Of a DNA stretch of 64,000 bases, positions 1-8,105 are shown piece after piece (position 1 is the stretch's first letter; every line of letters begins with the position of its first letter). The notes below the pieces were generated by a model. The model searched no databases, was not told the DNA's origin, and was given only the letters and a program-made list of their open reading frames with translations. This DNA comes from Treponema sp. Lineage in GTDB: Bacteria > Spirochaetota > Spirochaetia > Treponematales > Breznakiellaceae. A program made the position numbers and the translations under genes. The stretch lies in the NCBI GenBank assembly GCA_009780855.1, contig WQZG01000001.1, forward strand, positions 49,777 to 113,776, given 5' to 3'.

Positions 1-184
1 CCGCTCCCGTCTGTGTCCCACTATATGCGTCCTGAAAGGTTTCCGGCCCCTGTCTGCGGTATTGTGTCCCATGTTCTACCCTGTCCGGGCCCCGCCTTCC
101 GGGTTCACCGATTTTAATAGCGGAGGTTGTATATGCAACAACAAACTATTTTTTGTCGGTTGGACCTGATATTTCTAGCCCTTT

Positions 185-465
185 CATTCGTGCTGGGAGA
201 TTGAGAATTATGCATGGTACGGTTTAAATTCTTCCGATATGACCCATGAAGTTGGGAAAAAATTATCCAATAAATTGGGCATTTTCGACATAACGGGAAA
301 TATCTACGAATGGGCATGGGGATTACATTGAGATACCGAACTTTGTTTCAGGCCCCTTTTTTGTATTCCTGGGGAAGCAATCTATTGTACCGATCTGAAA
401 GTGCTAAATATCCCAATGATCATGACGGTTTAAAATCGTATGAAATTCGTGTATTGAGTAATCAG
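185..465 (+). pseudogene. Decayed formylglycine-generating-enzyme/SUMF1-family gene fragment
   Basis: Reading from about 203 gives a stretch ending in LGIFDITGNIYEWAWG, which matches the family signature GLYDMSGNVWEW of formylglycine-generating-enzyme-like (SUMF1) proteins. It is cut by a TGA at 329-331. The family's C-terminal part (RGGSW...CRSA...GFRLV) then seems to continue in the next frame at about 365-465, where SWGSN, YRSESAKYPND and EIRVLSN can be read. The N-terminal part is missing, with an in-frame stop at 176-178. This is a frameshifted, truncated remnant. The intact family has roles from sulfatase maturation to phage-type surface proteins, so the original job is unknown. Confidence 0.6.
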
Positions 466-664
466 CAAGCCGGGCCAGCCCCGGAGGCCTGTCTGAGGCT
501 GACTTGATCATGCAAAACTCCACAAAACTCCACAAAATCGCTGTTTTTCAGACCTTTATAATTTAACTATCACATTTTCTATTGATGCATTTTGGAATAC
601 ATTGTGGAGGCTTTCGGGTCCTATGTTCCCGCCAACTGCATAATAACTTCCGGAAACAAACATT

Positions 665-853
665 TTATTCTCCGAACATTTCTGTCAGGTCGGTTTCCAG
701 GGTCGAGAGGCAACTGTAGAGATTGGCTTCCGTTATTTCCTGCTTCCGTACCAGGCACATATCAATGGCCATTTTTTTTGCACCCTCAGGACCGTATTGC
801 CGAAGTACGAAGGGAAAGTTTTCTTTGTCTAATTTCAGGGTTATATTATCCAT
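665..853 (-). CDS. Small hypothetical protein (62 aa)
   Basis: Not recognised. The preferred start is the ATG at 851-853, giving a 62-residue acidic protein that begins MDNITLKLDKENFPFVLRQY and has no signal peptide or membrane segment. The frame stays open upstream to 943, but the extra 30 residues are basic and run into an inverted repeat, so they look noncoding. The ribosome site is weak (GTGGA about 10 bases upstream). The protein reads as a compact soluble domain, possibly an accessory-region orphan. It could also be a chance frame. Confidence 0.4.
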   Translation of the reverse strand: MDNITLKLDKENFPFVLRQYGPEGAKKMAIDMCLVRKQEITEANLYSCLSTLETDLTEMFGE

Positions 854-880
854 GTGATTTATTCCACACTTGAAAAAAAT

Positions 881-941
881 GGCGATACCCTTCCAGACGC
901 TCGGCACCGATTTAACGGCACGCCCGCAGCGAGGTATCGCC
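881..941. repeat. Inverted repeat, 9-bp perfect arms
   Basis: GGCGATACC at 881-889 is matched by GGTATCGCC at 933-941, with 43 bases between. It lies just upstream of the small gene at 665-853, which reads leftward. It could be an operator, a structured RNA or a recombination site; nothing in the sequence decides between these. Confidence 0.45.
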
Positions 942-1244
942 AAAAAAGGCGGAGCGATGCTTAAATGCTGCCTTTCGGCCCCCAGCTTACGTCTTGCACG
1001 TCTTCGCTCTCTTTCCTCAAGTCTGGATAGGTAAGGGCGCAGTCCAATCAGTGTATAACACCCCCTAAGCGCTAATTCTCGGGCAACTCAGATACATAAA
1101 ATATACCTCATTTGGATGAAAAAGTCACATTGAGAAAAGAACCAAGTTACCACTTTTTATGTCTCTTTCCGGTTATTAAGTAACCCGTCAATTTATTCCC
1201 CGCAAAAAAACGGTTATGATTTTCCGCTACAATCCGGGACTTTG
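942..1244. other. Intergenic stretch with no recognised gene
   Basis: About 300 bases with stops in all frames and no tRNA, terminator or IS end that I can recognise. It separates the small gene at 665-853 from the recombinase that ends at 1245. The element boundary of the accessory region could be here, but no copy of the 3' end of the tRNA at 6714-6786 was found in it. Confidence 0.4.
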
Positions 1245-2216
1245 CTACATTTCTCCCAGGCCCCGGAGGTATCTTTCAGTAATGGCAATACTGGAATGGT
1301 TCAAGGCTTTCTGTATCGCGTAAATGTCCTTATATTTCCGGTAATGGGTAACCGCAAAAAAGTGCCGGAAGTCATGGCAGGAATAGGCGCCACCGATCTT
1401 CCCTTCCCGGAAAAGTTTTTTTATGTGGTATGCGATAGCCAGTTCAATGCTGTTTGCCGTGCGGCCGGCAAATGGTTCCCGGAGGGGGAGGGCGGCGGCT
1501 TTTATCACTTCCAGTATTTTCGCCGGAAGCGGTCCGGAAATATCTTTCCCCTTGCTGTGGGAAGTGTACCTGTCCCCTTTAATGGACAGATCCGGCAAGG
1601 CTCCGGCCCGGAGGCCTAAACCCGCCATAATTGACACGGCGGCGCCCAGATTCGCGGGGAGTTCCCGGAGGATTATTTCAACTTCCCCAACGGAGGGAAT
1701 GACAAGTGGGCGGGAGGCTTTTTCTTTTGGCCGGGCCTTCGTTCCCCGGAAGGGGTTTTCAATCTCTTTATGGCGGCGGTGTAGGAAGGTGTAAAAACTG
1801 GATGCGGCCGCAGCGGTCAGGCGGACGGAGGCCGGGGCGGACCCGGCGGCTTTCAGGGAATAAATAAAATCGTCAGCCTGTGCGGGGTTCAATTCTAGGG
1901 CTTTGATTCCCTGCCCTGCGGCCCAGGCTTCCAGTTTGCCCAGAGCGTTATCATAACCCCGGCGTGTGTGGGCGCTTTGTTCCTGCCCGGCGTTTTCAAG
2001 AAATACGGCTTTTTGTTTCTGCCAGTCTATCCCGGCAAGGTTTACGGCCGTATGAAGTTCGGCGACAAGGCGCTGTGACATTACAATTTTAGCGATCTGT
2101 TCCAGCTGCTCATTGTTCAGGTCGGCCAGGGTTGGCGCTTCCTGTTTAATCCTCATAGCCAATTTTTGCGGGTTTCCTGCGGGTGTCGCTGTGATCCTCT
2201 GGGCTATCGCGTTCAT
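1245..2216 (-). CDS. Tyrosine recombinase / phage-type integrase
   Basis: A 323-residue site-specific recombinase that would cut and rejoin DNA through a covalent phosphotyrosine. An N-terminal SAM-like core-binding domain is followed by the catalytic domain. The visible active-site residues are Arg in GLGLRAG, His and Arg in the HDFRH box, His in LNHSSIAITERY and the nucleophilic Tyr in ERYLRGL. The start is set at the ATG at 2214-2216 because GCAAGGGGG lies 8 bases upstream; a second ATG at 2249 lacks a good ribosome site and sits beside a palindrome. The gene stands alone on the minus strand, downstream of the phage-like genes at 2526-6602, and may be the integrase of a different or older element. 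Confidence 0.9.
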   Translation of the reverse strand: MNAIAQRITATPAGNPQKLAMRIKQEAPTLADLNNEQLEQIAKIVMSQRLVAELHTAVNLAGIDWQKQKAVFLENAGQEQSAHTRRGYDNALGKLEAWAAGQGIKALELNPAQADDFIYSLKAAGSAPASVRLTAAAASSFYTFLHRRHKEIENPFRGTKARPKEKASRPLVIPSVGEVEIILRELPANLGAAVSIMAGLGLRAGALPDLSIKGDRYTSHSKGKDISGPLPAKILEVIKAAALPLREPFAGRTANSIELAIAYHIKKLFREGKIGGAYSCHDFRHFFAVTHYRKYKDIYAIQKALNHSSIAITERYLRGLGEM

Positions 2217-2252
2217 GTCTTTTTCCCCCTTGCTTTTCGGCTTATTCATATA

Positions 2253-2275
2253 ACTGATAATATAACGTTATCAGT
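2253..2275. promoter_or_regulatory. Palindrome upstream of the recombinase (candidate operator)
   Basis: ACTGATAA (2253-2260) and TTATCAGT (2268-2275) form perfect 8-bp arms around 7 bases, about 37 bases upstream of the recombinase start. The position and symmetry suit a repressor operator or a recombinase binding site. This is inference from symmetry only. Confidence 0.45.
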
Positions 2276-2525
2276 GAATAAAAACCAATAAATTATTATA
2301 TACGGGGGTAAACCATTCTATCGCAAGGTCATTATAATGTATCTAAGAACCGGTTTTGTAAATCTGTAAAAAATAAAATTCCAATACTCAGAATTATCCG
2401 AAATACCTATAACAAACAGAAGTCACGGACACGCTAGAAAATGCCCCAGGATGCGCGAGAAGACTCTTACAAGCTTCACCGTGGCTATTTTTCAAGATTC
2501 GAGGTCTATGGGTCTGTGAAAGGTT

Positions 2526-3050
2526 TTACCGCAATGCTTTTATATCAAAATCATCAACTTTTATTAGCTGGATTCCGCCTGTTATTTCAACCGTCGGAGG
2601 CTTGATCATCTGGATGTACTTAGCCAGCATGTCTAGCGCAATATCACGGTCAGCCAATTTGACTTTTACGGTTTCGATTCCCTGGGGATTGATTTTCGTT
2701 TCCACACCTTCAACGGCCGCGGCCAAACCTTTTTCACTGAGTTCCGCCAATGAATATTTCAAAGCGCCGCCGGCGGTGATTATATCCGCCGGATTGTAAA
2801 ACGCTCGAATATACCACTTGTCGAAGATTTGCTTCTTGAGGACTAGCAGCGATAATTCGAGGGCTTGTTTTATGAGCTTGGAAATTTCGTTTTGAACCAT
2901 AACTTTTAATAACAGACGCGCTGATTGCGACTGTGCAGTCTTCGGCGAATATCCAGCCCGAACCGCCGCCTGAGTCGCGTTACAGTCCTTGATGTACTCC
3001 CGGCAAAATGCCGCCTGTTTCGGTTCCAATTGTTTTTCGTATTTTTTCAT
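2526..3050 (-). CDS. terS: Phage terminase small subunit
   Basis: A 174-residue protein of the Terminase_2 type. The N-terminal helix-turn-helix pattern is typical: a Lys-Gln-Ala-Ala-Phe-Cys-Arg-Glu-Tyr stretch followed by NATQAAVRAGYS and then a Ser/Lys-rich helix. The small subunit recognises the packaging (pac/cos) site and hands DNA to the large-subunit motor. No large subunit, portal or capsid gene follows; the next gene downstream is a recombinase. A lone small subunit beside integrase, excisionase and replication genes is the layout of phage satellites that redirect helper packaging, but a deleted prophage would look similar. The ribosome site AGAGGTGAT precedes the ATG. Confidence 0.85.
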   Translation of the reverse strand: MKKYEKQLEPKQAAFCREYIKDCNATQAAVRAGYSPKTAQSQSARLLLKVMVQNEISKLIKQALELSLLVLKKQIFDKWYIRAFYNPADIITAGGALKYSLAELSEKGLAAAVEGVETKINPQGIETVKVKLADRDIALDMLAKYIQMIKPPTVEITGGIQLIKVDDFDIKALR

Positions 3051-3139
3051 AATTTTATATCACCTCTGCTTCATTTTAAAAATTTTTTAGATTGTTCCAG
3101 TTCACACTATGTTTAATTCCTGTACCATGGCTGTTGTTT

Positions 3140-4234
3140 TCAAAACTCAATCTCACTGGGATCAAATGGTTTATCTGGTAGTCCCATTTGTACTTGGCTG
3201 ACTTGTTCTGGAAGTTCTTTTTTCCCGGCTAATCTTGCGAATTCCTCAACTATATCAAGTGATTCATCCCACTGGTACAACCCTGACTCATTAAGGATAC
3301 AAATTGCTTTACATTTCGGACATCTACTTCTATCATTGAAAAATTCTTCCAGATTTGTACCACAAAAAAAACATGTCCTGGGAGGATTTGCCCGGGCCTC
3401 GGTAATACGATATTCCTTTTCCGCTGCGGAAGTTCTATTTTCAGCAATACGTTCCTGGCCTGCTCTCCATGATGGAAACCCTTCGATTAGATCATTCCAA
3501 GGTTTAAAGAGAGCAGCATAATACATTTTTTTAAGGTCATCATCTGTCTTCTTTGGATATTGTTTGCGTAGGATTTCTGCTGTGAATCGTAAAAAGCTAT
3601 ATGGGTCCTTAAGCCAGAAGGGATCAAGCCCGTTCGCTTGAATTCGTTTTACCGCTGCATCATCAAGATCGAATCCTACTTCCTTGGAAATTTTTTGAAT
3701 TTTAATAAATATAATGGTGAGGGTATTTTCCCCGCCATCAATCGCGGGGCTATTTACATTCACATTATTATATACATAACCATTACCAATATCATTATCA
3801 TTATCAGCTTGGGTTGAATTGTTCTCATTAGGCAACCTAAGCAGTGATTGAGTTGAATTATTTTGAGTTATATTATCATGATAATCTTCAAAGGTTTGTT
3901 TTTTGGCATTTTGGTTTCCCTCCGGTGCTCCTCCCAATTTACCGTTTTCAAGAGCTTTTTTTATTTTTAATTCAGACCTGGAAGAACCCCCAGCTTTGCC
4001 AAGTTCTGCTCTGCGTTTTACCTCGGCTTCCCATTTTTCCATATTTTTTTCAAGTTCAGGCTTGTACATTATCCATAATGAAAATTCTTCTCCTTTGGAA
4101 AAATTTGGTTCTACCCGGGTTTGTTCATATATCAATACTTTTTTCAGAAAACGATATTGTTCAATTTCAGAAAGGTTCCCGGCTTCAAGAGCTTCCCAGA
4201 GTTTATGAGGTGTTAGTAAATAATCTCCAGCCAT
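3140..4234 (-). CDS. Phage-type replication-initiation-like protein with C-terminal zinc ribbon
   Basis: A 364-residue protein. The first 115 residues resemble the N-terminal domain of phage replisome-organiser/DUF6291-type proteins, including the basic RRAELGKAGG...KLGGAPEGNQNAK stretch common there. Next comes an Asn-rich linker (about 120-165), then a helical segment, then a CxxC...CxxC zinc ribbon (CFFCGTN and CPKCKA) near residues 290-312. The likely role is starting replication of the element, by analogy. It begins 2 bases after the 77-aa gene at 4237-4470 and is probably cotranscribed with the excisionase-like gene. Confident that it is phage-like; the exact function is inference. Confidence 0.6.
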   Translation of the reverse strand: MAGDYLLTPHKLWEALEAGNLSEIEQYRFLKKVLIYEQTRVEPNFSKGEEFSLWIMYKPELEKNMEKWEAEVKRRAELGKAGGSSRSELKIKKALENGKLGGAPEGNQNAKKQTFEDYHDNITQNNSTQSLLRLPNENNSTQADNDNDIGNGYVYNNVNVNSPAIDGGENTLTIIFIKIQKISKEVGFDLDDAAVKRIQANGLDPFWLKDPYSFLRFTAEILRKQYPKKTDDDLKKMYYAALFKPWNDLIEGFPSWRAGQERIAENRTSAAEKEYRITEARANPPRTCFFCGTNLEEFFNDRSRCPKCKAICILNESGLYQWDESLDIVEEFARLAGKKELPEQVSQVQMGLPDKPFDPSEIEF

Positions 4235-4236
4235 GC

Positions 4237-4470
4237 TTATACCCCGGTTAACACAGACACAGTCTTCTCAATTCTATATGTCCGATGAAAATCACGTATA
4301 GAAACAATGAGCGATACAACGCCGAAATTTATGCCTCGTGTTTCGTTTTCAAGTTTTTCAATTACTGCCGCCGGTATGTTGGAATAATTCTCGTTCTGTG
4401 ATAAAGTAGAATTGTCATCACCGCCCCGGACAGGCCGCAAACCTTGAAGGGGTTTTCTTATATCATGCAT
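4237..4470 (-). CDS. Hypothetical protein (77 aa) in the phage-like operon
   Basis: Not recognised. The ATG at 4468-4470 has GGGGAGG six bases upstream and overlaps the end of the HTH gene at 4463-4660 by 8 bases, so translational coupling is likely. The product is soluble with mixed charge; the C-terminal half (INFGVVSLIVSIRD...YRIEKTVSVLTGV) looks beta-rich. Its position between the excisionase-like and replication-like genes suggests an accessory replication or regulatory role. Confidence 0.6.
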   Translation of the reverse strand: MHDIRKPLQGLRPVRGGDDNSTLSQNENYSNIPAAVIEKLENETRGINFGVVSLIVSIRDFHRTYRIEKTVSVLTGV

Positions 4471-4660
4471 GGAATGCCTCCCCTTGCCGTGGGATCGCCG
4501 GAACGCTTATGGAATCCAGATATGAAGAAATATCAGCTTCTGAAAATAAATACCGATCACCGATTTTCCTGTATGAGATTCGTCGGAGTTTGATTAGCCG
4601 CCTCACGGTAATTTCTGAAACACCCAGTCTCTCGGAGACTTGCAAAACTGAAAAGAGCAT
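4463..4660 (-). CDS. Excisionase-family / MerR-like helix-turn-helix protein
   Basis: A 65-residue DNA-binding protein. The pattern SVLQVSERLGVSEITVRRLIK...ISYRKIGDRYLFSEADISSYL is the HTH_17 (excisionase/MerR-like) fold: a helix-turn-helix, a short wing (RKIGDRYLF) and a closing helix. Proteins of this kind bind att-site arms to steer the integrase toward excision, or act as transcription activators such as AlpA. A GGAGGG ribosome site lies 5 bases before the ATG, and a perfect palindrome sits 26 bases upstream of the start. It leads the cluster 4660-2526, which also holds the replication-like gene and terS. Confidence 0.85.
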   Translation of the reverse strand: MLFSVLQVSERLGVSEITVRRLIKLRRISYRKIGDRYLFSEADISSYLDSISVPAIPRQGEAFHA

Positions 4661-4685
4661 TTTAGCCCTCCCATGATAACATTAA

Positions 4686-4699
4686 ACCGCTCAAGCGGT
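4686..4699. promoter_or_regulatory. Palindrome ahead of the excisionase-like gene
   Basis: ACCGCT-CA-AGCGGT is a perfect 14-bp dyad 26 bases upstream of the start at 4660. It could be the operator through which the HTH protein or a repressor controls the cluster. No promoter hexamers were clear enough to place. Confidence 0.4.
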
Positions 4700-4881
4700 C
4701 TGTGTTTCGTAGGATAATGCTTAAATAACCTGTATGCAAAACTGGAATTATACTGAATCTATACTGGATTAATCCGTTTTTTATCTTTTATCTTTATTTT
4801 CATCTCTGGCATCTTGAAAGTACCGTTTTATTGTATCTTCTTTAAGATCGCATTTTATAAAATTGAGATAATTATCTTGTG

Positions 4882-5151
4882 TCAAACGATCATCGTATCT
4901 GTTTTCAACAATCCAGAAAATAAATCTTCTTCTTTTAATAGTTCCTTTTCGCCTGGAAACAGTGCAAAAGAATCTATTTTTTGAAGAATCGATTGTTGGA
5001 ACTGATTATCATATCGCATAAAATATACAAGTTTTAGTTTTTGTTCTTCAGAAATACCTGATAAATATTCGAGAAGTTCATCTTTATTATACTTATTGAT
5101 TCTCTTTTTTAATTCAAATTCAGTTAATTCATTATCATTCCCATTTCTCAC
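4882..5151 (-). CDS. Hypothetical protein (89 aa)
   Basis: Not recognised. The preferred start is a GTG at 5149-5151, because GGGGGAGGGAG lies about 8 bases upstream; an ATG at 5181 has only a weak site. The product is a charged helical protein (ELTEFELKKRINKYNKDELLEYLSGISEEQKLKLVYFMRY...), soluble, with no signal peptide. It lies between the recombinase and the excisionase-like gene, where phage elements often keep small regulators. Confidence 0.55.
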   Translation of the reverse strand: MRNGNDNELTEFELKKRINKYNKDELLEYLSGISEEQKLKLVYFMRYDNQFQQSILQKIDSFALFPGEKELLKEEDLFSGLLKTDTMIV

Positions 5152-5314
5152 TCTTTTCTCCCTCCCCCGACGATTTCGCATCGTAACAGCCCTGGATGGA
5201 TAATTTCACATCCAGATTAATCAGGCGCGTCTTATGGCCCTTCTCACATATCCTGGAAGGTTTTATGATACCTTCCGGTCCGTAATTATTCCCAGCATTC
5301 AAAAGCTTCCACAT
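5135..5314 (-). CDS. Possible 59-aa protein coupled to the recombinase stop
   Basis: The ATG at 5312-5314 shares a base with the recombinase stop (TGATG), a common coupling arrangement, and the frame stays open for 59 codons. The product contains ICEKGHKTRLINLDVKLSIQGC, with no known domain. It overlaps the start of the 89-aa gene by 17 bases. It may be a real small gene or a chance frame; the coupling is the main argument for it. Confidence 0.35.
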   Translation of the reverse strand: MWKLLNAGNNYGPEGIIKPSRICEKGHKTRLINLDVKLSIQGCYDAKSSGEGEKSEKWE

Positions 5315-6602
5315 CAAGCCCCTATCTTGAATTGCAAGATGTTCCCAAACACTTCGGCGCCAACCCTGCCGACTTCTTCAAGATTTTCTTCGGTGATGTG
5401 ATCAGCGTATTCTTCAAAAACTGCCCTGCTCTTATGCCCTGTTATACGGCTCACCTGATCAGCAGTCATACGGTCCACCATCCGGGCTGCGTAATAATGC
5501 CGCCATGAATGAAACACGATTCTCCGCAACACAGGGTCAATCCCGATTCCGATTAATGCATCATGCAACCCGTCAAGTAAGACATTTCGATCTATAGGTT
5601 TATTTTTCAGGTTACTGTGAAAAATAAATCCATCTTTCCCATATGGATTATTATTAGCAAGTTCAAGCAGTTTTGTTTTTACTTCAGGTAAAAGAAATAC
5701 CCGCCGGGTTTCACCATTTTTCGGACATTTTAGACCGTCGTAAGCGCTCCATGAATGTTGTATGCGTAAAGTCCGGGCTTCGATATCTTCCTGTTTAAGG
5801 GCCAATACTTCACCACTTCTTAGACCGGTAGTACAGGCCAAAAGGGAAGCGGTATAAGCCCGTTTGTCTTTCCATGAGCTGGCAAATAAAACCTGCGCTT
5901 CAAGGGGTGTCAATACACCTCGTTTTTTCGTTTCTCCGGTGAAACTGACCAAGCCCACAGTTGGATCTGCCGGTATCATCCCTTCCCGGAAAGCCCATGC
6001 CAGGCATGTTGTACCAACAGCCATGACTTTGTTGACTGACGCTGGCGCTTGACCGCTTTCGGCGAGCGAAAGCGAGAAGTCTTTCAGGTCCTGCCTGGTA
6101 ATGCTGTTGAGAGTGCGGCCCCGGAAAGCCGGTTCCCAGTGTTTATTAAATCGACTCGTGCTTTCATAACAATGCCGCTTCCCAATACTCTGCCCATGTG
6201 CTAATTTTTCTCGAATGTAAGGCGAAGTTTCATGATTCCAGAACTCTTTAAGAAACTCTGAAAATGAAACCGTTCCCTTCCCAGACTTTACCGCCGCAAC
6301 ATCAATTAATCCCCGATCCTTCAATGCCTGGACAATTCGCAAGGCGTCATCTGAATTAAGTTCCGTCCTTTTCATTGTTTTCATGATATTTTCAATCCCT
6401 GTTGCCGCCTCCAAAGTCCGGGGTTTACGGACCTGCCGGTCGGAATGCCGGATTTGAGCCATTCGGCAATAATTAGCAAGGCTTCATCCCGGTTCTTTGT
6501 TCCGGTCGATCGGGCTGTGAGCTTTACTCCAGTTTGTGGATCAACAAGTTCTGTGTAAAATATACCGTTGTGTCTTGTATGCAAATAATAACGGCGCATC
6601 AC
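5314..6602 (-). pseudogene. Tyrosine recombinase (integrase) split by a frameshift
   Basis: The N-terminal arm-binding part (YYLHTRHNGIFYTELVDPQT...EWLKSGIPTGR) reads from 6602 to about 6430. The rest (KPRTLEAATGIENIMK... to the stop at 5314) lies in the -1 frame. The catalytic domain is intact: Arg in CTTGLRSGE, Lys in the beta-hairpin, HSWRH, GHKS and the Tyr in FEEYADH. Restoring one A in an AAACCCC run near 6420-6430 would rejoin the frames as GRSVKPRTLE. That run also fits the X-XXY-YYZ pattern of a -1 slippery site, so regulated frameshifting is not excluded. The gene abuts the 3' end of the initiator tRNA, the usual place for an integrase. It could be a pseudogene, a sequencing error or a programmed frameshift. 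Confidence 0.75.
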
Positions 6603-6713
6603 TCCTCCTCTGAGAAAGGTGTTTCTACCTTTTTTCTCACTGGTCTTGGAGTTAAGGCGCCGGTGTTTCCGGTGGTCTTAAACTATTTTGTTATCCCATA
6701 AGGAATTACAGTC

Positions 6714-6786
<73 letters not shown>

Positions 6787-6884
6787 TTAATAAGTTCTAT
6801 TACCCTACTTTCTTTTTGGGATTATGTCAAGCGAATTTTCATTTTAATCATCTTTTCTGCGGAAAAACGCATAAATTCCGGTGT

Positions 6885-8048
6885 CTAATGCCCAAATTTT
6901 GCCTTAAACCCTTTCAAATCACATTGTTTATCAAAAATCCGGCGGTCCAAAGCCAGGCCAAATCCGCTGGATTGCGGAATTTCCAAAAAACCGTTCTTTA
7001 TGCTGTAGGCGGATCTGTCAATTCCTTCGGCATCGGCCGCGTCGTACTCGACAAGGGCGAATTTACCGGTACAGGCGGCAAGGTGGCCGCAGGCGAAGTT
7101 TCCGTAGAATCCGCCGTAATTATGGGGGGCGCAGAGTATGCCGAACGGTTCAGTTTCCCTGCACAGTTCCATCAGGCTAAAGAATCCGTAACCGCGCAGG
7201 TCGTACTGGATTATGTCAATTAAACCTTTTTTTGCCCAGTCAACAAGCGATGGACTTGCCTGTCCTTCGCCGTCGGCTATCAGGGTTTTGATGTTGTTTT
7301 CCTTCATCCATGTTTTTAGATTGGCGTAAAGCATATTGTCCTCATAAAATGCTTCTTCCAGCCAATATAGGTTTGATTCTTTTACAGCCAGCAAAAATTC
7401 TTTGGCGATGTTCAGGTTATACCCGTTATTGGCGTCTGCCATTATTTTACCGTCTCCGATCAGGACGCGTACAGCATTCACAATTTCGATATCCCGCTCA
7501 AGGCCCCGGGCAAGCGGCATCCACATCGCGCCGCGGCCGATTTTTATTTTGAAATTCCGGTGGCCGGCAGCAAGACCTTCTGATACTTCTCCCAAAATAA
7601 AATCCAGCGCCTCACGGTTGTTTTCGATATGGAGTTCATCGAAATAAATTGTGGTATCATAAACAGGAACCGAAAATTTGCCGGCGATCGAATCGGGGGT
7701 TTTGGCAGCCAGTTTGTAAACCGGCTTTTTAAAATAATTACCCAGCCAGTCCAGAATCGGAAACTCAATGCAGCGGTATTGCGCCGCAAGCATCCTGTTA
7801 TCATCAAATAACGCACGCAGGGGAAGCCCGGTCAATTGTTCAGCCCGGCGTTTGTTGATCGCACTCCAGCCAAAGCCTTCAATTCCGCCGGCTTTGATGA
7901 CGGCGATCGGAGTTTCTCCTCCCCATCCGTGTGTATCAAGTCTTGCGTTTTTACCCGCAATCCTGGGTCTCCTGTACGGCAGGGGCGCGGTACAAATTTC
8001 TTCAATCCGCAGGCTGTCATCAATTTCGTTTAAATCTATATTCAGCAT
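6885..8048 (-). CDS. Enolase-superfamily enzyme (mandelate racemase/muconate lactonizing type)
   Basis: A 387-residue protein of the MR/MLE group, which abstracts a proton alpha to a carboxylate with Mg2+ bound. Visible are the Lys pair in KIKIGRG, the metal ligands Asp in MADANNGY, Glu in WLEEAFYED and Glu in IADGEGQ, and a C-terminal APHNYGG histidine. The start is the ATG at 8046-8048, with GGAGGG ahead of it; the open frame upstream overlaps the divergent tcdA gene and is not coding. Length is normal. The substrate (a sugar acid or dipeptide, for example) cannot be read from the sequence. Confidence 0.85.
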   Translation of the reverse strand: MLNIDLNEIDDSLRIEEICTAPLPYRRPRIAGKNARLDTHGWGGETPIAVIKAGGIEGFGWSAINKRRAEQLTGLPLRALFDDNRMLAAQYRCIEFPILDWLGNYFKKPVYKLAAKTPDSIAGKFSVPVYDTTIYFDELHIENNREALDFILGEVSEGLAAGHRNFKIKIGRGAMWMPLARGLERDIEIVNAVRVLIGDGKIMADANNGYNLNIAKEFLLAVKESNLYWLEEAFYEDNMLYANLKTWMKENNIKTLIADGEGQASPSLVDWAKKGLIDIIQYDLRGYGFFSLMELCRETEPFGILCAPHNYGGFYGNFACGHLAACTGKFALVEYDAADAEGIDRSAYSIKNGFLEIPQSSGFGLALDRRIFDKQCDLKGFKAKFGH

Positions 8049-8105
8049 AATTCCCTCCAAAAAATACTCTATTAACCAATAATAATTATAAGTACAATCA
8101 TTATA

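Noticed and set aside
592..873. Open frame on the plus strand, 93 codons
   Set aside because: It overlaps the better small gene at 665-853 on the other strand, has odd composition and no ribosome site.
1..2525. A second copy of the tRNA-fMet 3' end as the far attachment site
   Set aside because: No stretch resembling the T arm or acceptor 3' half was found here; the far boundary may lie outside the window or have decayed.
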